Made by a program: the position numbers and the translations under genes. From Planococcus citri (lineage: Eukaryota; Arthropoda; Insecta; Hemiptera; Pseudococcidae), in assembly GCF_950023065.1 (NCBI RefSeq), contig NC_088681.1, forward strand, positions 36,242,836 through 36,306,835: DNA of 64,000 nt. The letters run 5' to 3'. Position 1 is the first letter of the stretch. The number at the start of each line of letters is the position of its first letter. Shown in pieces: positions 36,152 to 48,340 of this stretch. The notes beneath the pieces were generated by a model. It was not told the origin of the DNA, ran no database searches, and saw only the letters and a program-made list of their open reading frames with translations.

Positions 36152-39100
36152 ATCAATTTTTAAATTGCAGTTCAAAAAAAATGAAAATTCATCGGTTAGC
36201 ATTTGTCCTGGAAAGTGGAAACCTTCGCTTATATGCCAAATTTCGTACCATTTGACCGAAAAGTGCTCAAGATGAGGTTTACGAGGTGTGAAAATTATAT
36301 TTTTTGCGGTTACAACATTCTAGAGGGATGACAGATTGAGAGGCTCTAAAATGATCTTTTATCGCCAAAAATTGGAGACAGCAAAAAAAAAAATTGAAAA
36401 AATTGGCCGAGTCCGATTCAGTAATCTTGTCCTGCTATGATCTTGATTCATCATAATTAAACCAATTCATTAATTGAAAGGCACAGTGCAGATAGTTTGT
36501 TATAGAAAACTGTACTTCGATAACTTTATAAAACAGCCTCACAAGTTCCTATCTAATTATTCGCCAGAATAATTTGCATTGTTACTCGTACATTCTGTTG
36601 AGATTATCTCTCAAATTATTACGAGATAAGATACTCGTATACTAGAAAACTCGTCAGCATCGCACTCGTATCATTTTGCAAAAAATGTTCGTTCATTAAT
36701 AGGTCTTCGCCGCATAATTTTCGGCACCTACCTACTTATACAATCGACGAGTCGAATCAATTAAGAGCACTTGTCCTTACACTACCGATATTAATCAAAC
36801 AATCGTGAATTATACAACGATCAAAATAGCCATTCGTCTTTGCAGATCGTTTCGCTACGCGTAGCTGTAGGTTAGGCACTTAGATATATTCATCAAGTTT
36901 CAGGTCACTACCTAGTTACTTACTTAGTTTGTACTACACGGGCTGTTGACTTATATAAAATTTTATAATGTATCGCATTAGGTCAGCGACGCCACTAATT
37001 TTTCATTTTGTCATCTTACGTAACAAATTGAAGAAAATTTTAATACTGTGTTATTGTATTTGAAATTTTTCACGATTCGGTGTCATTTGTCATTTCATAT
37101 CAGACAAAATTGAAGGGCTCGAGCTCATACTCTGAGATTTGAGATCAGTTTTCAACATCTTTGAATCATCCATCGTTCTTCATCTTCAGCCCTTCCTACA
37201 GATGTACTAAAATTGAATCGAATCCTGCCTCTACATCCGTAATTAAAATTATTCGCACTCGCATCCGATGACCAAAACACATAATTTTCAAGGCTCACAG
37301 AAACCGTATCATAATAAAATCCATATTATAGACTACCTCTACTTATTTCGTGGGTTCTAACATGCCACTTGCGTCATACGAGTACAATTAATGAATCTTC
37401 GAAGGTCCTGCCGACAAGGGAAAAAAGAGATCCCAAAAAGGTATTACTTCCACGCACCCGAAAAAAATCAGGAAGTACTCGTATACTTGACCACTTGACC
37501 AGTATAAGGATTCTCGCCCAAATTACGAGCTGATATGGTATTTTGGCAGGTATCCTAATCCGTTATTTGTCAAACTGAAAATATTAGAACGAATTTATGA
37601 TGGGTGTACCTTTTGCCAAATTTCTATCATTTTTGCTATCCTGACTGCATAATTCTATTATAATATGCGTGGAAGTATATCTCCAGACTACAAATAAGCT
37701 GTAGACATGCGGTGCTATAATCTTGAGGCTGTTCCGGTCAGATCGATGCAGATTCCACTAACAGTATAAGGTATACATTCATCTGGAAACAGAGACTGGG
37801 TGCAAATAAAAGTAGCTCACCTTCGCCAAAAAAATATATCACCGTAGAAAACCAGAGCTTCGACGAGATGCAATTAATTACCTATATATTCGTATAGGTA
37901 GGTATCTCGACTATAAGATTGTAGGTACACAATATTGACCTTCGTATCGACTATTGAGCTACCCCATAACAATCTGTAAAACCATTCACTCGTCTTATAT
38001 ACAGAGAGGCGAAGTGATGGAAAATTTACACAAGTCCTTAACATATTTGCCTGCATTTATATCAGATCTCTTTCTCACTGCCTAGCACGTGTGTTAGGCC
38101 ATTAAACTTTTTGCAAAAAATAACAATTTTAGTATGATTGCGTTGAAAACTTGTATGGCCTGCGGTTTTATATACCTACAATTGTCGTAGTAGGCAGTAG
38201 GTATACCTGCAGCGAACGATCAGATATGTACTTATACCTACATTATAAAAATTATGTCTTTCATGTACATTTAAAAAAACTCATCCTCGAGACAACGTAG
38301 GTAGGTATCAATTTTTACGTAATCGTGTCAGTATAAAATGCAATGAAAACCTCGCGTGGCTTAAACGTGTAGTGAAAAAATTCACACGTTTAACATTTTT
38401 AGCGACGCATAACGAGAGTATCTTCTATTTTACTGGAGAATAGGAAAATTTTTTCGTCTGCAATTAATGGTTTAATTACTCGATATAAACGCGGAGCTTA
38501 ATCTCGTTAACCTTAACCCGATTACAAGTATTTCCCATATAGGCGGCTGTCTCTCAGTATTTTATACACATTTTTATAAATACACACTACACAGCCGAGA
38601 ATAAAAAATTTTAAAAATGACATTATCTACCTATGCAGAGTAAAAAGAGAATTTTAAAATCAACGTAAGGATATCTCTTCTTCGACAATAGGTTTGAATT
38701 TTCCAGCTATACAGCAGAAGGAAAATTTTCATTAGACCTCGATTAAAAACTTCCTCATAAAGGCCTAACCCTCGATAACACTTTACATGTTCACATCACT
38801 GTCATCGAAACCTGTAAAAATTACAGGTGTTAGTGAAGCATTAAATCGAGTACACTGTGTTTTTTTAATCAGGAATTTTTCCCTCTTTGTATATTACCAT
38901 TGCATCTATTTTATTTTTCAAAGAACAAAAAATATGTAGCTTAGGTATTAGGTAAGGCTCACCGAGTCACCGTACAAGTGATTTTTTTCCCCAAGTGGTA
39001 TCCGGTTTGAGAATTTTTGTGTTTAATTAACTCAGCTTCGAGGTATTTTTCCATCATCTCGAGTAAAATAATCGTTATTTTGATGATTTACCTACCTACC

Positions 39101-40060
39101 TAGGTACTATAAAGTAAACAACTGCACGTGCACTGTATCTCAGTATCTGTTTGTCATTATTATTATTATTGCAGTAAACGTGAAAATATAAAGAACCGAC
39201 GTTGAGATGGATTTGAATGCAATTTGAAACCTGAGCGAATTATTTCAAAATCCAAATAAATATTATCAATTATCTCGTTCGTCTTGTAATATTTTTTCAT
39301 AATTTTAACCTTGAAAATTGTACTGCGATTCAGGTACCTACCTAACCCATGGAAACAATATGATTCTATAGAAATAATTTGAACTGTTGTGGGTAGGTTC
39401 ATTGGCATCGACGCTAATGCTAATGGCATATAATTCTATGATGATTCGCACACCAAATTGTAGTACTTATTGGGATGATAATAAACACATGATTAAATTC
39501 GCGAATAATGATAAGTCTTACTGCGCGGATTACCTACCTATTAGATTAATGTTTGCAATCAGAGAGTATGTGGGATTTTTAAAAAATCATAGAAATTGAT
39601 AAATCAAGTGAGAAAAAACCCTATATTATTCAAAAAGCAGAATATACTTTTTAAAAAAATAGATGAAATGAAAAGAATTTTTGAAAAAAGAAGCCAATTT
39701 TTCATTTTAGATTCATTTCTTATCTGGCCATAAAAAGCTATGAAAAACTTGTGGACAAAATTTCAAAGTGCTTTTACTTCTCTGTACTTTTTTCATAGTA
39801 CCTACATATAATAATAATTGTAAGATATGTACTTTTCTACAATACTAAATGGGGCTTTTTTCTACATCTTTTTTTTTTTTTAGAAAAAATCATTAAACCT
39901 TGGATGTATTTTCAAACAACCGTTTCAATTTCCTTCCTTAGAAACATTAAATCGACGTTTTCAAAAGCCCAATAAAGCACAGGTTGTTCGGATTTTTCTT
40001 TTCCTTTTTTTAAATTTTCAAAAAATTACCAAAAATCCAAACATGAACTCTGCAGGCACC
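36152..40060. other. intergenic, no gene
   Basis: AT-rich non-coding DNA with many GGTAGGTA/GTACCTACC words (for example 38297-38309 and 39090-39106). No supported gene. Confidence 0.6.
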
Positions 40061-40347
40061 CGAAGACACTAAATGGATCTGTTCAACATCTACTTTGACG
40101 ACATGATTAAAGAATAGCTGAAAAACCAAGCCAAAAAGGCTAGACATCAATGATACCCATGTCAATACCCTGCTATTTGCCGATGATCAGGTGGTCTTTG
40201 CTGACAATGAAGATGACTTGCAGAGAGTGATGTACAACCTTCAGAAAGTAGCAGATAAATACGGAATGAGAATCTCATCGTCAAAAACAAAGGTGATGGC
40301 CTTTGAGGGGAAATAGCCAATACGCTGTAAAATTGTTGTAAATGGAC

Positions 40348-40927
40348 CAGGGTTGCGGAACGATAAAACAAAACGGTATTGGTACGTGGTATTGGTATTT
40401 CAAATATGGTGGCTAAAACGGTATTGGTTTTTCAGTTTTCATCAATTTCTACCTCAAAATTTCGGTTTTCGGTATCGGTTTTTCCAATTTTTGTGAATTT
40501 TATTTCGGTTTTCGGTTTCGGTATTGGTATTTTATCACTCAAAAATCAAGCTAATTACAGAACACTTTGGCTTAAAATTCAGAAATTGAGAGAGTAGTAG
40601 TATAAAAGTTGAAATGAGAATGAAATGAGAGGAAAATCAACAAAGAAAAGCGATCATTGAAATGAATTAACTCATTTTGTTTGATGTTGGAATTGTTTCA
40701 TTTGCAGAAATACGCAAAAATGAGTACCAAAATACAGATTTTAAAATAATTTCGGTATTGGTTTTCGGTATTTTGTACCGATTTTGAAATTATATTGGTA
40801 TTTTCTAAATCGGTTTTTCATTTGTCAACTTATTGGTATCGGTTTTCGGTTTTTTCAAATTTTTTTCAAAAATTAGGCGGTTTTGCCGGTATTGGTTTTT
40901 CGGTATCGGCATCGTTCCGCAACCCTG
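40348..40927. mobile_element. hAT-type non-autonomous element inserted in the LINE, 580 bp
   Basis: Termini CAGGGTTGCGGAACGAT and its exact complement ATCGTTCCGCAACCCTG; AAATGGAC is duplicated at 40340-40347 and 40928-40935 (8 bp, hAT rule). The interior is built from GGTATTGGTTTTCGGTATCGG-like words repeated many times, which explains the S/F/V-rich open frames. No transposase, so it moved in trans. Confidence 0.95.
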
Positions 40928-40963
40928 AAATGGACTGCCAGAGGAACAAGTCAGAAGCTTTAA

Positions 40964-41462
40964 GACTATTCTCTACAAAACGCGTTCTGTAAGATTTTTT
41001 GATGAAAAATGGTCAACTTTGGGCGGGGATTGTGCCAAAACTATTGAACGGATTTTTCTGGGGTTTTATTTATTTTGCTCAAAATACATTCAAAAGCGAG
41101 GGTATGTCGAGATATTTTTGATTTAGGACATTTAATGGTTATAATGGGGAATTGAATGGTGGTACTTTAGATGCTCACGTACCTTATAAAAAAGCAAAAT
41201 TAGAAAATATGGCGACATACCCTCAATTCCATAGATGAAATATCAGTATTGGTGAAAAAAAATTGGAAGAATTTTGAAAATTCATGGAGAAATCCCCGTC
41301 TGAAGTTTAGATGGGAGCGAGCTGCGGGACATAAGCATTAAGCACGACTAAATTCATTCACTCCATTACACGCAGTCTTATGAACGAACGGTGAAAATAA
41401 CGAACAAATCAGCTTCATATTTTGACCGGTTATCGAATTAGAACGCTCTCTGTAGAGTACCC
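40964..41462. mobile_element. MITE-like element flanked by TTAA, inserted in the LINE, 499 bp
   Basis: TTAA occurs at 40960-40963 and 41463-41466, exactly where LINE coding sequence stops and resumes. Imperfect inverted ends are seen: left CTCTACAAAACGCGTTCT (40971) against right-end complement CTCTACAGAGAGCGTTCT, 15 of 18. TTAA duplication is the piggyBac/Kolobok type, but the GGGTACTC and GACTATTC outer ends do not fix the family. No coding frame. Confidence 0.7.
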
Positions 41463-42271
41463 TTAAATACATACAAGTATCTTGGGTGTGAGCTATCTTA
41501 TGAAGGAGAGGTCGATGCACAACTTAAGATCAACAAATTCCTGAGAGTAAGTGAGGTGATAAACCGAGCCATCCCCCATCCCTTGAAGAAAAGACAGAAC
41601 TGAAACTCGAATAAGAATCTGCAACACAGTGGCAAGACCAATGCTACCGTATGGAAGTGAAACATGGATGATGAGAAAGGATATAACAAATAGAGTAACC
41701 ACAGCAGAAATGAGATTCATGCGAGCCACAGCAGTATATGTATACAAGACACGATAGGAAAAAGAATGAAGACATCCTGAAGGAGCTAGGAGCAGAGTGA
41801 ATCATTGGACAGATGAAAGATTACAGAAAGAAATGGCAAAGATACATTGATAGAATGCCTGACGAATGGTCCCCTAGAAAAGTCGAAGAATACACTCCAA
41901 CTGGCAGGAGGAGCAGATGAAGACTGAAGAAAAAACTTGATGACACATCAGCAAGCAATTCTTTTACCACAGTTTCCCAGACAGGCTGAACAGCTCACAG
42001 AGTCAAAGTTCAATGATGATGATGATAGATCTATAATCTAATCATGATAAGATAGGAAAAATCTAGTGCAATTCGTTAATTTAAAAAGTCTCATTTTTTA
42101 ATTCTGGAATTTATTCGTCGATTTAAAAAGCTCCAATCTAAAATTCCGAAGGGGTTTCATAAGCTCATGCTACGAATATAGGTATCTAGAAACGAATTCT
42201 AGAGCAAATAGAAATGGCTGAGAGCAAGAATCCTGTGGTGCTTGTTAAAATGATTGTATTACAACATCTAA

Positions 42272-43540
42272 CAAGGGAGGTGCCCCAGGTGACATGCACC
42301 GATTTAAATGATTCTTGCACCATTGGATAGAGGACATCGAACATAGTCTACCACAAAATTTTCAGCTGCTGAAGTCGATATTTCGATTTTTCAGAGCAAT
42401 TTTTCGATTTTCACATAGCAATTTTGAAAAATTGGCCAAGAATAGTCGGCGGAGGTCGCATACCGAAACCTTCAATATTATTTAGGCATTTCAATACATA
42501 TGATGAGACTAGCCCACGGTGAAATTTTCAGCTGCTGAAGTTGATATTTGAGACCTCCAGGGCGATTTTGAAAAATTGGGCAAAAATGGTCGGCGGAGGT
42601 CGCATACCGAAACCTTCAATATTATTTGGGCATTTCAATACATATGATGAGACCAGCCCACGGTGAAATTTTCAGCTGCTGAAGTTGATATTTGAGACCT
42701 CCAGGGCGATTTTTTGATTTTCACATTGCAATTTGGAAAAATTGGCCAAAAATAGTCGGCTGAGGTCGCATACCAAAACCTTCCATATTATTTGGGCATT
42801 TCAATACTTATGATAAGACTAGCCCACCGTGAAATTTTCAGCTGCTGAAGTTGATATTTGAGCCCTGCAGGGCGATTTTTTGATATTCACGTTGTAATTT
42901 TGAAAAATTGGCCAAAAATAGTCGGCGGAGGTCGCATACCGAAACCTTCCATATTATTTGGGCATTTCAATACTTATGATAAGACTAGCCCACCGTGAAA
43001 TTTTCAGCTGCTGAAGTTGATACTTGAGCCCTCCAGGGCGATTTTTTGATTTTCACATTGCAATTTTGAAAAATTGGCCAAAAATAGTCGGCGGAGGTCG
43101 CATACCGAAACCTTCCATATTATTAGGGCATTTCAATACTTATGATAAGACTAGCCCACCGTGAAATTTTCAGCTGCTGAAGTTGATATTTGAGCCCTCC
43201 AGGGCGATTTTTTGATTTTCACATTGCAATTTTGAAAAATTGGCCAAAAATAGTCGGCGGAGGTCGCATACCGAAACCTTCAATATTATTTGAGCATTTC
43301 AATACATATGATAAGACTAGCCCACCGTGAAATTTTCAGCTGCTGAAGTTGATATTTGACTCTTCCAGGGCGATTTTTCTATTGTCACAATTGCTATGTG
43401 AAAATCGAAAAATTGCTCTGAAAAATCGAAATATCAACTTCAGCAGCTGAAAATTCTGTGGTAGACTATGTTCGATGTCCTCTATCTAATGGTGCAAGAA
43501 TCATTAAAATCGGTGCATGTCACCTGGGGCACCTCCCTTG
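42272..43540. mobile_element. 1269-bp element: 152-bp inverted repeats around a 166-bp satellite
   Basis: Terminal inverted repeats at 42272-42423 and 43389-43540 differ at only a few bases and begin CAAGGGAGGTGCCCCAGGTG. TAA flanks both sides (42269-42271, 43541-43543), a possible 3-bp TWA target duplication as in PIF/Harbinger. Between the repeats lies a head-to-tail array (see separate entry). No transposase frame. The inverted repeats contain the array's own GCTGCTGAAGTYGATATTT word, so repeat ends and satellite share ancestry. Confidence 0.9.
42365..43348 (+). repeat. 166-bp tandem satellite, about six units
   Basis: The word GCTGCTGAAG recurs at 42365, 42531, 42675, 42841, 43007, 43173 and 43339: spacings 166, 144, 166, 166, 166, 166. 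The short unit lacks 22 bases around TTTTTGATTTTCACATTGCA. Each unit also carries GTCGGCGGAGGTCGCATACC and GACTAGCCCACCGTGAAA. Copies are nearly identical in the last four units. Confidence 0.95.
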
Positions 43541-46500
43541 TAAGTATAGCCTATTAATTTGTTCATCGATGAGTAGTGTAATATTGATTGACATGACAGC
43601 TGATTAACGAAAGGTTGAAGAATGAGATGATCTTCAGTTTAATTGATTTATTAGGTAGTTGATTTGAAAAGAAGTGGCAGTAATGGTGAAGATTAGATGG
43701 ATTTGTACTCATGTTGATTGATTTATTTGCTGATTAAGTTATCGATTGATTTGATGTTCTCGTATTTCAAGATCTGAAAAAAGCCAACAAGGGAACCATT
43801 TGAGGTGTCTGCCTTCAATTTGAACGGAAATTCGATTTTTGGAAAGAGCATGGTCTGAAACCGCCACAACTGAAATTTCAGCTTGCCCAAATTAATTAAC
43901 GAGGATTTCCTGAAATTGATTTTTTTTTCTTTTTTAAAAGCACTTTTTCAGTAAAAGTGATGAAAATCTGTTCTGGAGCTGACATCTCTGCTATGTAATA
44001 AATCGAATTACATCATTTCCAGCCATTCTGGGGCCTCCAGCGAAATTTTCGATTTTTTTCTACAAGGATTTGAATTTCTCTAGAATGAGCGAAAATTAAT
44101 CTGGGCAATTAAAAATACTGTTTTGGCTTACTCTCGACCTGTTCAATGAGTTCATTCATCACCAGGCCGATTTCCAGGAAAAAAACTCGAATTTTACTAT
44201 TTCCGGGCCATTCTAGAGCCTCCAGCACAATTTTCAATTTTTCCAGAATTTTGGAATTTCTTCAAAATATGTAGAAATTGAACCGACGACGAGCTAAAAA
44301 TCGAATTGTGGCTTATTTTCGACCTGTTCGAAGAGTTTTCCACAATCGAGGCGATTTTCGGGCAGATACTTGAGTGTATTTCGAGATGTTCAACAGGAAA
44401 TCGTCTCAATTGCGGATGAACTCGTTCATCAGGCCGAAAATGAACTAGAATTCGATTTTCAGCTTCCCTGATCAATTTCCCCACCCCTTGAAGAAAAATT
44501 CTAAACTCCTTCACTTTACAAATTTTAGTTCACATCCTTCTAAGCTAATTAAAAATTGAGCAAAGATAACTTCTTATTGCACTATTTGCACCACATCGAT
44601 CATACAATAGTTTACAATACTCATCGTCATAAGCTTACCAAATCAGCCCACTTTGCCAACCGTTGCGGTCGCCTATACCTATACGTCCAAACAATATCGT
44701 TCATTTACCGCGTGTTCGATAAGTTAATCATCGCCACGCTGACTCAAAACCCGCGGCTATTATAGGCCCGGACAAAAAAATATATATAGAAGAAATTAAA
44801 AAGTCATTAAGGTTACACAGAGACGCGAGTCGCGAGCATAATAGGTACGATGCAAATACTAGGTACACACGGGCTATAGTACCTACACTCGTATTTACCA
44901 AGGTGTTCATCGGTATATCGGTGCTTTAAAAGCCATAGTCTCCGGTACACACGCTCGCAGCCTCTTATATAATCGCCACTTGTGCGATGTTAATTTTCAT
45001 TGCCTCTCTGAAGACTTTCGTTTTAAACGTTGAATTGACGTAATTGCTAATGGGCTCAGATTATCGAACTTCTACAGCAGATAAACAATTGTCCACACGT
45101 TATAAATTAGGTGCACCTCTGCGCCGGCTGCTGGTCTCTGAAGTCGCCGAATTATCGAAGCATACTCGTGTATTTATTTAATACGCGTACAAGATCGATC
45201 TGATTTGATTATTTCATAACCTGCACAACGTCGTCGTACAGTCCAGTTGGCTGGCCTCTCTCGCGGGTGCTTTTTTTCCTCCTCCGGTCTCGAGGGCATT
45301 GAGAGAGAAAAAATTTGTCACGGTTACGAGAAAATCGTCATTACGTAAATTACCTATCCTAAATCGTCTTGCGGTACATAAGTACATAAACAAACATGGA
45401 CTATGAATCATAATGGTCTCGAAACCGAAAAATCTTGGAAAATTTTTTCCTTAATAGTTTGCATTTGAACACGTGTACCTCTCCGTTCCCGTAGAGCAAG
45501 GTGCGCTAACGTTAAAGGTTTCTATGAATCAATACCCTATGTACCTACGTATAGGTGGTACCCAATCTCACTCATACGTAATGTAATCTTCATCTCAATA
45601 CTCAATCAGCTAATCACCTTCGTATGCGCAAATCAAAAACCTTGAAGTGAATTTTTTTCGTTTTCAACTCTCATCATAATATTATGCATACATTTTACAC
45701 CTGGTGATACTCACTCAGGTACACACGGTGCAATTTATGCATCGCCACAACAGAACAGAATGCCATGCCGCTTCTATTACTCGGTCATTAACAATATTTA
45801 ATAATTTTATTACGTGGTTGCGACGTGCGTAACCTTTCGGTTTGTTGCGGTGCACGAGACGCTCAGGCTCGGCTTCTTTTTTATACATATACGTTCCAGA
45901 ATATAGCTTTGACATTGTTTACGTAATATCATCGTGCATACTCTTTACTCGTCCATCCATTCGCCGACGACCATTAAACCGCGATAGCTATGTACAAGAA
46001 TAGAACTTCAGGTACAGTAGCTTATATTTTTTCATTCGATGGATTAATCGTATCCAGGCGACACGTGGTGATGACAGTACTGAGTAAAATTCCATTTCAT
46101 GGATGCATAAAAGGAGCTGGTGAGTGAAAGGTCTCGCTTCAAAAAAGCAAAAGCTCTACATGTACTATCGTTTTTTGGTCGAAATTTAGATTAAAGGTCA
46201 ATGAATTAAACTACCAAGATAATTCATTAGGTATGTAAATCAAGATTGACGATTGATAATAAGTATCTTCGCAAAAAGTCATCAAATCGTTCTGAAAAAT
46301 TCCTCACAAGTTCACAACAATTTAGAACCATTTTCTCGACATCTCACCAAAAAGTCACGAAATTCCACTAGTAAAGATCCTCCTGATTATCACTCAAGAT
46401 AATCATGAAAATTAATCTTGATTGTTTCTATCATTTTTGGATTATAAAGTTCAATGAATCATACTGACTCGCTATTTACAATGCAATCTGATGGAGCTGA

Positions 46501-46730
46501 AATTGGGCTCACGAAAACAGCATGTCGTCAAAGCTTCAGAACCAAATTTGGAGCTGTCAGAATTTTTTTAACGATTTTTGGTGAATGTTTGAAAATAACG
46601 TAAATACCTCAATACATAATATGTATCATTAATTTTCTACAAAAAAGTAGTAAATTACAGAACTTGTACTAAATATTTTTTCCCAACAAAAGTAACTTTT
46701 AGTAAGCAAAAAAGCAACAAAATGTGAGAA
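43541..46730. other. intergenic, no gene
   Basis: Apart from the duplication at 44015-44390, this is unique-looking DNA. Composition is more balanced between 44550 and 46000 (for example 45111-45300). Minus-strand frames there lack recognisable domains. Confidence 0.55.
44015..44390 (+). repeat. 185-bp diverged tandem duplication
   Basis: TTTCCAGCCATTCTGGGGCC (44017 on) and TTTCCGGGCCATTCTAGAGC (44200 on), each followed by CTCCAGC, AATTTTC, a TGGCTTA/TGGCTTATTTTCGACCTGTTC block and a GAGTT word, with period 185. Identity is moderate. Confidence 0.7.
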
Positions 46731-46739
46731 AACATTTTG

Positions 46740-48340
46740 ATGTAGAAAAAAAATGACCAAAAAACCTGGTATTCAACACCTTTGAACTTTCTGGTAAAAC
46801 AAACCAAAAGTTTTTGGCAATCTTTGGCAATAAAACGAGAATTTTTTCAATTTCCGCAGTAAAAACATTTTTTTTGCAAAAGCGGAATTTCGCAGAGTTT
46901 AAAAAAAAGGAAGGGCCCTTCCGCAATTTTTGGCAAACAAAAACAACGTCTTGGACAATTTTTAAAAGAAAATGGAACTTTTCGGAATTTTTTGTAAAAA
47001 AAATACACAATTTTAAGCCATTTTTCTAAAAAACAAAATTTTTAAACAATTTTTGAAAAAGCTGGGACATTTCTTGGGCGAAAAGGCAAGATTTAGCAAA
47101 AGGAAGGGCTTTTTGGAAATTTCTGTCAAAAAAACATGATTTTGGGCAATTTGTCGAAAAAAGTGAGATCTTTTTTGTAATTTTTTGCAAAAAGTTACAA
47201 TTTTCGGCCATTTTGCTAAAAATAAATTTTTATTTTGACAATTTTAGTGAAAAGCAGACCTTTCTGGAATTAAGCATTAGCAAAAAAGTGATTTCCGGCA
47301 AAAAAAAAAAAAAAACGAGACTCGGGTTATTCTTAGGGAAAACCGTAAAATTCCTGTCAAAAGACTAAAAATTTTAGCAAAAGCTGAACTTTATTTTTTC
47401 GATTTTGTTGACGGAAAAGCGAGACTTTTTGCAACTTTTTGATCAAGTAAAAACAAATCTTTTGAGTAACTTTTTTTAAAAAAGTGAACATTTTTCGCAA
47501 TCTTGCTGAAAAGGAAGATTTTTAAGGATTTTTGGCAAATACCAAAGCTTTGAAAATTTTTGCAAAGAGCACGCACTTTTGGAAAACCATGGACTTTTTT
47601 ATACTTTTTGGTAAAAACACAAAACAAACATATTATTTTTAGCAAAAAAGCGAGACTTTTGAGAAATTTTAGAAAAAAGTGAAACTTTTCATTAAAAAAA
47701 AAATATACCCACGACCAGGGCTTTTTTTGTGGGGAACGCGGGAAAACGAAGTCCCCCAAAGAAAAGTTCAAAAATATCGAAAAATTGCCATAAAACTAAA
47801 AAAAATAAAATGATTTGAAAAAAAAAATTTGGTAACTTTTTCAAAAAAAAAAATTTTAGGTCAAAATTGTCCAAAAATATACCTACAAAATATATCAAGG
47901 TTGCCACATTGCAATTTTTGAATTATAAGGAATATTATCACTTGAAGAGCCCAAGAAAAGTGATCAACATTTTTTATTTCTAAAAGCTTATCATTTCCAA
48001 AAGTATTTTTTAAAACAATAAACAAAATTTAGGTACTTTTATTTTTTTCTCAAAACACAGTTGAAGGGGGGATGAAAATTAGGGACTTGCAACTTCAATA
48101 CGATACTTCTTCCTCGATTTTTTGGCGAAAATATAAAAATTTTTGGTGATTTCTGGCTAAAAAGAGATGCTGTAGAGTAATTTTTAGTGACACTTTTTAG
48201 CACTTTTTGTTAGGAAGAAAACGAAATCTTTTGGAAATTTTTACAAAAGGCGAAATTTTTGCCATTTTTTGAGGAAGATGAGACTTTGACAATTTTAACA
48301 AAAAGCAAGGCTTTTTTGCTGAAAAAGCAGTGTAGCCGGT
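46740..48340. repeat. degenerate AT-rich minisatellite, about 1.6 kb
   Basis: Irregular repetition of TTTTTGGCAATTTTTGCAAAAAAGCGAGACTTT-like units of roughly 35-40 bases, interrupted around 47900-48100. Open frames on both strands (for example minus 46699-47010 and 47391-47771) translate to repetitive F/K/L/S strings and follow from the repetition, not from selection. Confidence 0.65.

Larger units (their letters stand above)
40066..42030 (+). pseudogene. decayed non-LTR retrotransposon (LINE), 3' half, with two nested insertions
   Basis: Reverse-transcriptase remnants in several frames: LFNIYFDDMIKE near 40090, LLFADDQVVFADNEDDLQR from 40170 with the FADD catalytic box at 40176-40187, and YGMRISSSKTKVMAFEGK before a stop. 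After two interruptions, TYKYLGCELSYEGE (41470 on) and PYGSETWMMRKDITNRVTTA (about 41645 on) follow, then a basic tail region and a 3' end in ATGATGATGATGAT (42009-42027). Stops and frameshifts throughout show it is dead. Clade (CR1/L2/RTE-like) not settled. The endonuclease and N-terminal RT are absent. Confidence 0.9.

Noticed and set aside
40379..40992. S/F/V-rich open frames as a new protein
   Set aside because: They consist of repeated GGTATTGGTTTTCGG words inside a hAT-type element.
47391..47771. 126-codon minus-strand frame, longest nearby
   Set aside because: Lies in a decayed minisatellite and its translation is repetitive F/K/L text.
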